Shown: positions 9,375 through 18,017 of the stretch, piece after piece | Position numbering within the stretch: the stretch's first letter is position 1 | Layout: each line of letters opens with the position of its first letter | Assembly (NCBI GenBank): GCA_050330335.1 | Contig: JBHJNX010000036.1 | Coordinates: forward strand, 1 to 64,000 | DNA from: Waterburya sp050330335 | GTDB taxonomy: Bacteria; Cyanobacteriota; Cyanobacteriia; Cyanobacteriales; Xenococcaceae | Direction: 5' to 3' | DNA: 64,000 nucleotides | The notes under the pieces: model-generated | Databases searched by the model: none | What the model saw: the letters and a program-made list of their open reading frames with translations, nothing else | What the model was told of the DNA's origin: nothing | Program-made: the position numbers and the translations under genes

Positions 9375-9806
9375 TTATAAATATTTTTGCACTACTTGCC
9401 ATCCAGTCAAGGAAACAAAAATCAATCCCCCTAACAAAACAATATTAGTGCCAATATGGAGCGATCGCGCCCAAGGTTTTTCATGAATCAGATTAGCACT
9501 GGTTGCCGATAGCACAATCAATCCCACCACTAATAACCCTGCAATTAAATGAGACGAATGTCCCAAACTGCCATAGTAACCTATTGTTCCCACTACCCCA
9601 ATCACTAAAAGTAACAAAATTAAAAAAATGATGATAATTCCCGCACCATAGTGTAAATTCCGCAACCAAAAAGGACGACCGATGTGAGTAATCCGACCGT
9701 AAAACATCCAACTGCCAGATATTAGTAAAATTAGATAAAAAGCGATCGCTCCTCCCATAGACCAAGCAGCAATTTTCCATAACCAAAGAAATGATGGTAA
9801 ATCCAA
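9375..9806 (-). CDS. DUF4079 family membrane protein
   Basis: A 143-residue integral membrane protein with four predicted hydrophobic segments (around residues 13-34, 53-73, 85-105 and 122-139). It matches the cyanobacterial and plastid DUF4079 family, whose function is not established. Histidines next to membrane segments (LHYGAG, LGHSSHLIAG, SLHIGTN) recall cytochrome b561-like heme ligation, but that is only suggestive. It lies 59 bp downstream of the thiO/thiG start on the same strand, which does not imply a shared operon. Confidence 0.7.
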   Translation of the reverse strand: MDLPSFLWLWKIAAWSMGGAIAFYLILLISGSWMFYGRITHIGRPFWLRNLHYGAGIIIIFLILLLLVIGVVGTIGYYGSLGHSSHLIAGLLVVGLIVLSATSANLIHEKPWARSLHIGTNIVLLGGLIFVSLTGWQVVQKYL

Positions 9807-9940
9807 TTTCCCTGCCTCAGTAATTGATTAAATTGAGAATAATTTAAGATTAATATCAGCCAAACAATAGGGTTGCTAATTGTAGCAACCCTTAAATAAT
9901 TATCTATGGTATTCAACAAAAACTTTCAATTTCTTCAATT

Positions 9941-10330
9941 TTAAACGGTAGCTGTAGCGGGATGATTCGAGAAATTATTTGGTTCGATTACTTCAGCTTT
10001 TTGAGGCGAGCGATCGCTTTTTTCCTCCTTATTTTTTGTTAATATTTGATGATTATTATTGCTAGAGCTAGATTCTTCTTGAACGCAGAGACGACCGCAA
10101 GGTATTGTATCAGAAAGAATTGCGCTGGCCATCATTCCCGAATGGATTTCTAACATCGCACTAGCAACAGCTTCAAATACCAGTCTCTGTCCCGGAAAAA
10201 CTACTCGTTCAAAATACCAATTAGGAATATTAGTTATGCGAGCTACTTGAATTTGACTGGTGGAATTTACGTAGCAGCAGAGAAGACGATCATTCTCTCC
10301 TTGAGGTAGGGGATCGAGGATTTGAGCCAT
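9941..10330 (-). CDS. DUF1830 domain-containing protein
   Basis: A 129-residue soluble protein. Residues 1 to about 85 carry the DUF1830 domain seen almost only in cyanobacteria (LLCCYVNSTSQIQVARIT, NWYFERVVFPGQRLVFEA). The C-terminal 40 residues are polar, low-complexity and probably disordered. Function is unknown. The gene stands alone between a divergent methyltransferase gene and the DUF4079 gene. Confidence 0.75.
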   Translation of the reverse strand: MAQILDPLPQGENDRLLCCYVNSTSQIQVARITNIPNWYFERVVFPGQRLVFEAVASAMLEIHSGMMASAILSDTIPCGRLCVQEESSSSNNNHQILTKNKEEKSDRSPQKAEVIEPNNFSNHPATATV

Positions 10331-10516
10331 AATTATTTGTGTATTTAAAAATTAAATTTTCTATCACTTTTGATAAGCTAACACTTCTCGATCCCGACTA
10401 GCTGTAAAAGGGACTACCAATCTCTATTTCACATACTATGTATAAAGCTAATTGGCAAATTCTTGCTTGATAAAGATTCGTGACTATTTACTCATAACCT
10501 TCTACTTATTTAGGCT

Positions 10517-11161
10517 ATGCTGCGACCAGAACAAAGAATTAAACTAGACGATACTAACGATACTGAATTTTATGCTTATCCTCGTTTTGTTACTCATGTA
10601 GACGCAGGATTTATCGCTCGCCTGACGGAGTTATATCGAAAAAGATTGCAACCCCACACTTGTATTTTTGACATGATGAGTAGTTGGGTATCCCATTTAC
10701 CAGAAGAAATGGAATTTGCTATGATTAAAGGACATGGCATGAACGAAGAAGAATTAGCCAGAAATAGTAGATTAGATAGCTATTTCATCCAGAATTTGAA
10801 CCAAAACCCCAAATTACCTTTAGAAGATGCTAGTTTTGATGCAGTGTTAAATACAGTATCAATACAATATTTACAATATCCCGAAGCAGTTTTTGCAGAA
10901 ATTTATCGTATTTTAAAACCCAATGGTATTGTCATTATCAGTTTTTCTAATCGAATGTTTTACCAAAAAGCGATCGCCGCATGGCGAGACAGTAGCGAAA
11001 TCCGTCGTGTAGAATTAGTCAAACACTATTTTCAATCTGTAGCTGGTTTTAGTCAGCCAGAAGTTATCTACGAGCGATCGCCCATACCTAATTTTTTACA
11101 AATGCTCGGTTTAACAGGTGGAGATCCGTTTTATGCTGTTATTGCTAACAAGGAGAGCTAA
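10517..11161 (+). CDS. SAM-dependent methyltransferase-like protein (class I)
   Basis: A 214-residue protein with the C-terminal half of a Methyltransf_11-type fold: LPLEDASFDAVLNTVSIQYL (motif II region), then IYRILKPNGIVIISFSNRMF. Oddly, the usual glycine-rich SAM loop (DLGCGxG) is missing. The equivalent place reads IFDMMSSWVSHLPEE, a variant I recognise from a conserved group of cyanobacterial and plant homologues. Activity and substrate are unknown; SAM binding may be altered. It is monocistronic, convergent with the cellulase gene and only 29 bp from its end. Confidence 0.7.
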   Translation: MLRPEQRIKLDDTNDTEFYAYPRFVTHVDAGFIARLTELYRKRLQPHTCIFDMMSSWVSHLPEEMEFAMIKGHGMNEEELARNSRLDSYFIQNLNQNPKLPLEDASFDAVLNTVSIQYLQYPEAVFAEIYRILKPNGIVIISFSNRMFYQKAIAAWRDSSEIRRVELVKHYFQSVAGFSQPEVIYERSPIPNFLQMLGLTGGDPFYAVIANKES

Positions 11162-11190
11162 GTAATAGCGAATAAGAGAAACCCCTCGAT

Positions 11191-13104
11191 TTACATAGAA
11201 GCATTACCCCAGATTAATTCTTCATGGTTATATAAACTAAAATTAGTTACTTTTAATGGTCTAACAAACATACCGGCAAAATTATTAAATAGTCCGCTAC
11301 TAGCACTATTATTAATCAGTTGTAATTCTATTTTCTTTTTATACTTAGATTCTCCGCCAGGATAAATTGCAGTTCCTTGGCAGCTAATTGCTACGTAATA
11401 AAGACCGTCTTTAATCTTAACTGGAGCAGCAGGAGAATTATTACACTCATTGTAATTAGTCACAGCAGCAATATTTTCCGCTTTGTCGGGATCGATTTGA
11501 TAAAAAACTCTTACAGTAGCATTATCTAAACCTCGTGCAGGAGAAGCAGACTTATTAACAATAGTTAGAGCCATAGCTGTAGATTTTTGATTAGCACCAT
11601 GAATTTTATGTTCTACATAAATGCTTGGTTCGTCACGGGTAGGAAAAGAGATTTCTGACAGGGATTCGCCGCCAAATTCTAAGTACATTCGCGCTAAAGC
11701 TCCAGCTAAACCCGCATTGTAGCCAATGGCAACTTCGTTGTGAACCCAATCCCCTCGGTCATCTTTCCAGCGATCGCTTTCATCGGGACCTCCTACCAAT
11801 GCACCAATTAATAAATTGCGGTTGTCTGTTGGTTGACCCATAGAATTTAACCAACTACCATGAGCAGTGCGGTGATGGGGATTGCGGGGATAATTACGAC
11901 CATAACCCATTAGGTAACTGCGTTTGCTGGGATTGTTACCCAAAATATAATTAATTTGACTGACACCAAAATTAAAATACCGTTGAGCTTTTGCTATTTC
12001 TCCTTGAGTTTTTAACCAGTCACTGTAAATAAAGCCAACAAAGCTGGTATTTGCTGCTAGGGTTAGTGAAGCCCATTTAACTAAAAAAGCTAATCCTCCT
12101 GGAGTATATTTAATCCTTTCTCCCTGATGACCCACTGTCCAAAAATCTAACCAAGCTTCAGCTTTTTGCTTGTATTCTTCTTCGCCAGTTTCTTGAGCTA
12201 ACAATACATAAACCCCATAGGACTTATCGTCAGTAATCAAAGTGTAGTTATAAGGTTTGGACATGACTTGATATTCGGCGATCGCTTTATCGAGATATTC
12301 GCCGTAATATTCTTGGTTTTGAGCTTTTTTTGCTTTATGTAGCCAAATAGCACCCCAAGGTAATTCATCTTGATAACCACTAAAGGATTTATAGTGGGGG
12401 AGGGCCTCGGTTAAACAATCGGAATAAACACCGCGATATTTATCGGCAAAATCATATAGTCTTTCGGCTTTTTGAACTAATAGATCTGCATAATCGCGAT
12501 CGCCATTTTGACGGAACAAAATAGAAGCTGAAGCCATCGCTGCGGCACTTTCTGCGGCTAATTCTGTACCCGGACAACTAGTATCGATTTTATAAGCAGG
12601 TCGTTCCATTTCGAGATCAACTACTTCGGCTGCACCCCACCATTGATGATCTCGTTCTCCACTACTAACTTGTCCGTAGAAAATGTAATTGCCAGGGGTA
12701 TCATTAGCAAAAGCGTTAAGTAAATAATCTGTTGCCCATTTAATATTTTGCGATAAATGAACTAATTGTCCCGATTTTTCGTAAGCATCGTAATATTCAA
12801 TGCCTCCCCACGACAAGAGAGTTACCGTAGCTGCAATAGGTAAACCAAATTTAACGTTATCCCCCGCATCAAACCAGCCACCACTGAGATCCACTCCAAC
12901 ATCTGCACCATCTTTTAATACAGAATCTCCCCGCCAAGGAACACGATTCCACTCAGGTAATTTTCCTGCTTGTTGCGCTTCATAAAAAAGAATCGATTTT
13001 TGCAACGCCTCGCCATAATTAGGAGCAGTTGTCCCCCTTAAAGGCATTACCGTCATCAAAAACATCAATAGTGCCAAACAAACAGCTTTGATAGTTTTAA
13101 ACAT
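11191..13104 (-). CDS. Exported family-9 glycoside hydrolase (endoglucanase)
   Basis: A 637-residue secreted cellulase. Residues 1 to about 26 form a signal peptide (AVCLALLMFLMTVMPLRG). The GH9 catalytic domain follows, with the DAGD motif at about residues 79-82 holding catalytic aspartates, the GH9 signature around NYPRNPHHRTAHGS, and the active-site segment WVHNEVAIGYNAG with the proton-donor glutamate. The last 150 residues (from about SIYVEHKIHG) resemble a family-3 carbohydrate-binding module. It would cleave beta-1,4-glucan outside the cytoplasm, for instance in remodelling self-made cellulose or in using mat polysaccharide. No cellulose synthase gene is nearby. Confidence 0.9.
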   Translation of the reverse strand: MFKTIKAVCLALLMFLMTVMPLRGTTAPNYGEALQKSILFYEAQQAGKLPEWNRVPWRGDSVLKDGADVGVDLSGGWFDAGDNVKFGLPIAATVTLLSWGGIEYYDAYEKSGQLVHLSQNIKWATDYLLNAFANDTPGNYIFYGQVSSGERDHQWWGAAEVVDLEMERPAYKIDTSCPGTELAAESAAAMASASILFRQNGDRDYADLLVQKAERLYDFADKYRGVYSDCLTEALPHYKSFSGYQDELPWGAIWLHKAKKAQNQEYYGEYLDKAIAEYQVMSKPYNYTLITDDKSYGVYVLLAQETGEEEYKQKAEAWLDFWTVGHQGERIKYTPGGLAFLVKWASLTLAANTSFVGFIYSDWLKTQGEIAKAQRYFNFGVSQINYILGNNPSKRSYLMGYGRNYPRNPHHRTAHGSWLNSMGQPTDNRNLLIGALVGGPDESDRWKDDRGDWVHNEVAIGYNAGLAGALARMYLEFGGESLSEISFPTRDEPSIYVEHKIHGANQKSTAMALTIVNKSASPARGLDNATVRVFYQIDPDKAENIAAVTNYNECNNSPAAPVKIKDGLYYVAISCQGTAIYPGGESKYKKKIELQLINNSASSGLFNNFAGMFVRPLKVTNFSLYNHEELIWGNASM

Positions 13105-13160
13105 AAAACTAATTTTAGGTAACAGAGTATAAGGAACGATAAATGTTAGATGTTAAATGA

Positions 13161-14078
13161 TTACTGATTCGACCCTGCATGATAAGAACTACGTACTAGG
13201 GGGGCAGAACGGACTTGAGCAAAACCCAAAGACCGAGCAATATCTCCCAGACGAGCGAATTCCTCTGGAGTCCAATATTTTTGTACTGGTAAGTGTGCCA
13301 AAGAAGGACGCATATACTGACCGATAGTCAAGCGATCGCATGATATTTGTCGCAAGTCTTGCATCAACTCAATAACTTCTGCTTCAGTTTCTCCCAAGCC
13401 TAACATCAGTCCCGATTTGGTAGGAATAGATGAATCTAACTCCTTGACATATCGTAGTACATCTAACGAGCGGTTGTATTTTGCACCTCTTCTCACTGGT
13501 GCTTGTAAGCGTTTAACGGTTTCTAAATTATGGTTATAACAAGCAGGTTTGGCCGCTACCACAGTAGCAACTCGATGTTTTTGGGCGATCGCTGCTTCTT
13601 TTCCACTCCAAAAATCGGGAGTTAATACTTCGATTTGGGTTTGAGGATTTTGTTGGCGAATTGCAGTCATCACCCTGACAAACCATTCCGCACCGCCATC
13701 AGCTAGATCGTCTCTAGCAACAGAAGTTAAAACTACATAGCGTAAACTCAACAAACTCACCGCATCTGCCACTTTTTGTGGTTCTTCTGGGTCTAAAATC
13801 ATTGGCTTATGTCCTTTTTCTACTTGACAAAAAGCACAAGCTCTAGTGCAAGTTTGTCCCATCAACAGAAAAGTTGCCGTATGATTGGCATAGCATTCTC
13901 CTCGATTAGGGCATCTTCCTTCTTCACAAATAGTGTGAATTCCTCGTTGTTTAATAATTCGTTGTACAGTGGAAATCTCACTCGCTTTACCAATAGAAGA
14001 TTTTAACCAAGATGGCAAAGAAGTAATTTCTGTGCGCCATTGATTTTTAGCAGCTTGAAAATGTTCAGATTTATTCAT
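13161..14078 (-). CDS. lipA: Lipoyl synthase
   Basis: Radical SAM enzyme that inserts two sulfur atoms into protein-bound octanoyl groups. Both iron-sulfur clusters have their ligands: the auxiliary cluster C51-x4-C56-x5-C62 (CEEGRCPNRGEC) and the radical SAM cluster C77-x3-C81-x2-C84 (CTRACAFC). The 305-residue length and the C-terminal RSSY segment fit the family. Cyanobacteria often carry two lipA copies; whether this is the only one cannot be told from the window. It is followed by the cellulase gene on the same strand, an unlikely functional link. Confidence 0.95.
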   Translation of the reverse strand: MNKSEHFQAAKNQWRTEITSLPSWLKSSIGKASEISTVQRIIKQRGIHTICEEGRCPNRGECYANHTATFLLMGQTCTRACAFCQVEKGHKPMILDPEEPQKVADAVSLLSLRYVVLTSVARDDLADGGAEWFVRVMTAIRQQNPQTQIEVLTPDFWSGKEAAIAQKHRVATVVAAKPACYNHNLETVKRLQAPVRRGAKYNRSLDVLRYVKELDSSIPTKSGLMLGLGETEAEVIELMQDLRQISCDRLTIGQYMRPSLAHLPVQKYWTPEEFARLGDIARSLGFAQVRSAPLVRSSYHAGSNQ

Positions 14079-14262
14079 TAAATTTTGCTATTGTTAATCA
14101 CAGTGACTTTACATATTAAGATATTTTTAAAATTTAGATATTTTTTCCTGTTAGTTTAACTAGCTAAAAGGGAATTCTATAAGTGTAAACTTAACTAACT
14201 ACCAAAAATTCTAAGTTTGGTCTAAAGATCTGCAAACGTAGTTAGTAGCTGAGGGGTGAATC

Positions 14263-14823
14263 GTGTCAACTCACAAGATTTTGGTTATTGATGACAGTAA
14301 AGTCATCAGAATGCGAGTCAAAGATATGTTGCCTGATGGTAACTTTGAGGTCATTGAAGCCAAGGATGGTCTTGAAGGATTTAATCTAATTAAAACAGAA
14401 AGTCCTAATCTGATTATGCTCGATTTTTTACTGCCTAAAATGAGCGGTTGGGAAGTATATCAAGAAATTCAAAAAGAACCTAGATTGCGGACTATTCCCT
14501 TGCTATTAATGTCGGGACGAAAAGAAGAAGTAACGGATAAACTTCCGGAACCTTTTGAATATTTTGCCTTTGTGGAAAAGCCTTTTGATCGCGAACAGTT
14601 AGTTGACGCGATTCGAGAAGCAATGATGAAGGCCAAAAAACAACCCCAAGCTAAGAGTGCTGCACCGGAAAATATTAGTTCGGCTAGTAGTTTACAAATA
14701 TCGTCTATGGCGGCTGAAATCACTGTACTCAAAACTCAAGTTGCTCAAATGGAAAGAGAAACCGAACAGTTAAAAAAACAGTTCCATCAATTAGTTGGAT
14801 TTATTAAACAAAAGCTGAGATAG
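14263..14823 (+). CDS. Response regulator receiver protein with C-terminal coiled coil
   Basis: A CheY-like receiver domain fills residues 1 to about 125, with the acidic pocket D10/D11, the phosphoacceptor D54 (LIMLDFLLPK), the switch serine in LLLMSG and the conserved lysine in VEKPF. After a linker, residues 150-186 form a short coiled coil (ITVLKTQVAQMERETEQL). There is no DNA-binding domain, so it probably acts by protein contact. The start is a GTG preceded by GAGGGG. No histidine kinase gene is adjacent. Confidence 0.9.
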   Translation: MSTHKILVIDDSKVIRMRVKDMLPDGNFEVIEAKDGLEGFNLIKTESPNLIMLDFLLPKMSGWEVYQEIQKEPRLRTIPLLLMSGRKEEVTDKLPEPFEYFAFVEKPFDREQLVDAIREAMMKAKKQPQAKSAAPENISSASSLQISSMAAEITVLKTQVAQMERETEQLKKQFHQLVGFIKQKLR

Positions 14824-14899
14824 GTAGGCTTTATTGCTACAAAAAGTTTACAATAAGCAGAGTTAAGTTTAACAGAGATAAAATAATAAAATAAGTAAA

Positions 14900-15100
14900 A
14901 TGAACGATAAAGCAGGATTAATCGGCAAAATTTTATTTTTCTCTACATTAATCTCGATTTTAATTAAATATGGTGGTCGGATTGTCTATTTACCTCCCAC
15001 TAATAATATTGCTTTATTGATAGTGCTGTTACCATCTTTAGTTTTGTCATTAACCTTAATCTGGCGATTACAAAAACAACAGAGACAAGAATCATCATAA
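14900..15100 (+). CDS. Small two-segment membrane protein, unknown
   Basis: A 66-residue protein with two hydrophobic stretches (ILFFSTLISILIKYGG and IALLIVLLPSLVLSLTLIW) and a basic C-terminus. It looks like a conserved small cyanobacterial membrane protein, but I cannot name a family. It lies 76 bp after the response regulator and 83 bp before the AI-2E transporter-like gene, all on the same strand. Confidence 0.6.
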   Translation: MNDKAGLIGKILFFSTLISILIKYGGRIVYLPPTNNIALLIVLLPSLVLSLTLIWRLQKQQRQESS

Positions 15101-15183
15101 AATTTTTAAAGTACGCTAAAAATAAGGTTAATCTAAAAACCAATCTGCTTATAGCCGAATCTGAATGCAGGAGCTTTTCAACA

Positions 15184-16320
15184 GTGAATTTTGGGACTTG
15201 GATTGGCTTAGTTGTTTTATTTATTTCCATATACGTATTGTGGCAAATCAAACAATTATTGCTGCTGCTGTTTACGGCAATTGTTTTGGCTACTTCTTTG
15301 AATATTTTGGTAACATCTTTCCAAAAGCGCGGAATTCGGCGCAATTTTGCGATTTTTTTAGCTATATTTTCCTTGGTAGCAATTTTAATTGGTTTAATTT
15401 CCATAGTCGTACCGCCATTTGTCGATCAATTTCAGCAGCTAGCCGCCTTAGTTCCCCAGGCGATCAATAAATTAAATTATTGGTTAGATTTATTATCAGA
15501 ACGTCTCGACCCCAGAATCATCACTTTATTACCAGAGACGCGAGAATTAACCCGACAAATACAACCCCTAATTCAGCAATTTTTGGGTGGAGGACTAACT
15601 TTTTTCTATAGCTCTCTAGGAGTTTTACTGAGCATTTTATTTTTATTGGTTGTTACCCTGATGTTGCTGGTAGACCCCACACCTTATCGTCGGGGATTTA
15701 TCCGTCTATTTCCTGCTTTTTATCGTAAACGAGTCGATCGCATTTTAGAGCTTTGTAGTGAGGCTTTAGAGGGGTGGTTGGTGGGTATTCTCTTTAATAT
15801 GGTAGTTATTGCCCTATTGAGTTTTATTGGGCTGTCAATTCTTGGAATTCCCCTAGCTCTATCTCAAGCTCTGTTGGCGGGATTATTAACTTTTATTCCC
15901 AATATCGGACCCACCTTAAGTGTCCTATTACCTATGGTGATCGCCTTATTAGAAGCTCCCTGGAAATCTCTAGCAGTCCTCATTTTGTATATAATTATCC
16001 AGCAAGTTGAAAGTAATATTTTGACTCCGATTGTTATGGCACAACAGGTATTTCTATTACCTGCGCTAACACTATTGTCTCAAGTGTTTTTTGCAACTTT
16101 CTTTGGCTTTTTAGGACTATTTTTATCTTTACCCCTAACAGTGGTCGGTCAAATCTGGTTTAAAGAAGTGATTGTCAAAGATATTCTCGATGAGTGGAAT
16201 TCATCATCCAAACAACTCCGCACTATAGAAGCAGTGGAGATAGTAGAGATGGTAGAAGGGTTAGAGGGGATAGAAGGGGTAGAGGGAGTAGAAGGAGATT
16301 TAAAAACCAATAATCAATAA
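15184..16320 (+). CDS. AI-2E family transporter-like membrane protein
   Basis: A 378-residue polytopic membrane protein of the AI-2E exporter/YdgG family, with about eight hydrophobic segments, a central soluble region (residues about 75-130) and the FIPNIGPTLSVLLPM signature typical of the family. Proteins of this group have been linked to autoinducer-2 export or Na+/H+ exchange; the substrate here is unknown. The start is a GTG at 15184. The last 25 residues are a low-complexity acidic tail (VEGLEGIEGVEGVEG) encoded by a 9-bp minisatellite. The next gene begins 10 bp downstream and is probably co-transcribed. Confidence 0.85.
   Translation: MNFGTWIGLVVLFISIYVLWQIKQLLLLLFTAIVLATSLNILVTSFQKRGIRRNFAIFLAIFSLVAILIGLISIVVPPFVDQFQQLAALVPQAINKLNYWLDLLSERLDPRIITLLPETRELTRQIQPLIQQFLGGGLTFFYSSLGVLLSILFLLVVTLMLLVDPTPYRRGFIRLFPAFYRKRVDRILELCSEALEGWLVGILFNMVVIALLSFIGLSILGIPLALSQALLAGLLTFIPNIGPTLSVLLPMVIALLEAPWKSLAVLILYIIIQQVESNILTPIVMAQQVFLLPALTLLSQVFFATFFGFLGLFLSLPLTVVGQIWFKEVIVKDILDEWNSSSKQLRTIEAVEIVEMVEGLEGIEGVEGVEGDLKTNNQ
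16231..16299 (+). repeat. 9-bp minisatellite in the AI-2E protein tail
   Basis: Imperfect tandem units of the type GTAGAGGGA/GTAGAAGGG run for about 70 bp at the 3' end of the coding sequence and encode a repeated x-E-G or x-V-E tripeptide. Being in frame with a 9-bp unit, changes in copy number would lengthen or shorten the tail without a frameshift. Confidence 0.8.
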
Positions 16321-16330
16321 CTCAAACATT

Positions 16331-17527
16331 ATGAGGACAATCGCCGAAATTAACCACAAAATTCGCTCTTCTCAAGTAGTAGCGTGGACAGTAGAAGAAT
16401 TGAAAGCCAAAGTTCGAGAACTCGGTGTGACTCAAGCATTCAAACAAGTAGATGTCATCACCACTGGTACTTTTGAACCGATGGAATCTTCTGGAGCGAT
16501 AATTAATCTCGGACATACAGACCCTCCGATTAAAATTCGTCAGTGTTGGTTGGATGGCGTACCTGCTTATGCGGGATTTGGTGCAGTAGATTTGTATTTA
16601 GGAGCAACGGCGATCGCCGATTATGGAGGAAGCGATCCCACTACTCCAGTTAGCTGGGAACGGGGAGGGGGTCATGTTATCGAAGATTTAATTGCTGGAA
16701 AAACTGTTCACATTAAAGCGATCGGACATAAAACCGATTGTTATCCCAGAGCAACTTTTGAAAATACAATTACCAAAGATAGTATTAATCAATTTTACTT
16801 ATTCAATCCCCGTAATTTATATCAAAATTTTATTGTTGGGGTTAATGGTGGCGATCGCCCGTTACATACTTATCTTGGTGTCTTACAACCTGGATTAGGT
16901 AATGCAGTCTACTCCAACCCTGGAGCAATTTCTCCTTTACTCAATGACCCAGACCTGAAATTAGTTGGCATTGGTAGTAAAATTTTTTTAGGTGGAGGAA
17001 TTGGCTATGTAGCTTGGGAGGGAACGCAGCATTTTCCCCGACAAAAACGTTTATCCAATCGTACTCCTATTGGACCTGGAGCTACTGTGGCGTTAATTGG
17101 CGATGCCAAACAAATGAATGCTTATTGGGTGAGGGGTTGTTATTTTAAAAATTATGGTTCTTCCTTAATGTTAGGGGTAGGGGTAGCTTTACCCGTTCTA
17201 CAAGAAGAAGTAGTGCGTTACTGTACAGTAGAAGATAAAGACATTGTTGCTCCCGTTCTCGATTTTTCAATTCCCCGCCGAGTACGTCCTATTTTTGGCT
17301 TAGTTACTTACCAACAGCTAAAACAAGGTCGAATTACTATTGAAGGAAAACAAGTAAGGGTAGCCCCTCTAGCCAGTATTGCTCGTTCCCGACAAGTAGC
17401 AGAGGAGTTAAAACAATTAATTGCCACAGGAAAGTTTACTCTCACTGAACCCGTTGCTCCTTTACCTCAAAATCTTTATTTCAAACCTCAAGATCTTCGT
17501 CGAGCTTCCATTACTCTTGAAGATTAA
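16331..17527 (+). CDS. Homocysteine biosynthesis family protein (HcyBio, DUF39)
   Basis: A 398-residue protein of the COG1900/DUF39 family (VDVITTGTFEPMESSGAIIN, LGVLQPGLGNAVYSNPGA, GGGIGYVAWEGTQH). In methanogens and some anaerobes this family is implicated in making homocysteine from aspartate semialdehyde and a sulfur donor. The archaeal proteins often carry extra CBS or ferredoxin domains, which are absent here. Why a cyanobacterium keeps it is unclear; a sulfur-assimilation role is inference. Translation probably follows the upstream transporter-like gene after 10 bp. Confidence 0.82.
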   Translation: MRTIAEINHKIRSSQVVAWTVEELKAKVRELGVTQAFKQVDVITTGTFEPMESSGAIINLGHTDPPIKIRQCWLDGVPAYAGFGAVDLYLGATAIADYGGSDPTTPVSWERGGGHVIEDLIAGKTVHIKAIGHKTDCYPRATFENTITKDSINQFYLFNPRNLYQNFIVGVNGGDRPLHTYLGVLQPGLGNAVYSNPGAISPLLNDPDLKLVGIGSKIFLGGGIGYVAWEGTQHFPRQKRLSNRTPIGPGATVALIGDAKQMNAYWVRGCYFKNYGSSLMLGVGVALPVLQEEVVRYCTVEDKDIVAPVLDFSIPRRVRPIFGLVTYQQLKQGRITIEGKQVRVAPLASIARSRQVAEELKQLIATGKFTLTEPVAPLPQNLYFKPQDLRRASITLED

Positions 17528-17544
17528 CAAAAATAGGAAGTGCA

Positions 17545-17564
17545 GGGGCGCAAGCGTTGCGTTC
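17545..17564. repeat. Short GC-rich dispersed hairpin
   Basis: A GC-rich inverted repeat (GGGGCGCAA, loop, TTGCGTTC) 18 bp after the HcyBio stop codon. It resembles the other GGGGCGnn...CGCCCC palindromes at 25872 and 59433. It could work as a weak terminator or simply be a dispersed repeat. Confidence 0.4.
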
Positions 17565-17628
17565 TTACACTCCCCCTACTCTATTGTCCCAATGTCGAGC
17601 AATTTCTCTAGTTATTGCTGGTGGTTAA

Positions 17629-17838
17629 TTATTGGTGAGTGAGCTTCCACCGAGATAATAGACGAAATGCCCAAATACTTAAGACCACTCCAATTAAAAC
17701 TACTAACCATGACCCCCAAAATGGAAAAGTCATAGCACCAAGTTGAAATGACCAGTGGGTAAATAGTCTGACCAAATGCACGAGTGTAATTAGAGCAAAA
17801 ATCGTTGCTGAAATTAAAATGTAATTTTTTTCACTCAT
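17629..17838 (-). CDS. Small two-segment membrane protein, unknown
   Basis: A 69-residue protein with two hydrophobic helices (YILISATIFALITLVHLVRL and FWGSWLVVLIGVVLSIWAFR), not assigned to a family. An upstream in-frame ATG exists at 17853, but the ATG at 17838 is preceded by GGAGG at a suitable distance and is the better start. It is convergent with the HcyBio gene. Confidence 0.6.
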   Translation of the reverse strand: MSEKNYILISATIFALITLVHLVRLFTHWSFQLGAMTFPFWGSWLVVLIGVVLSIWAFRLLSRWKLTHQ

Positions 17839-18017
17839 TTTCCAATCCTCCATGTTGTCTTAATTGAGGACTAAACAGTTTCATTCTCGTACTCAGATTT
17901 TACCTTAGACACAAGAAAACTGTTGACAAATAACCATTTTTGTAATAGACAGTCACTTGAGGAATAGTAACTGCGCGATTAATGACTCCTGAACTATACA
18001 CTGCCACTGATAGCAAG

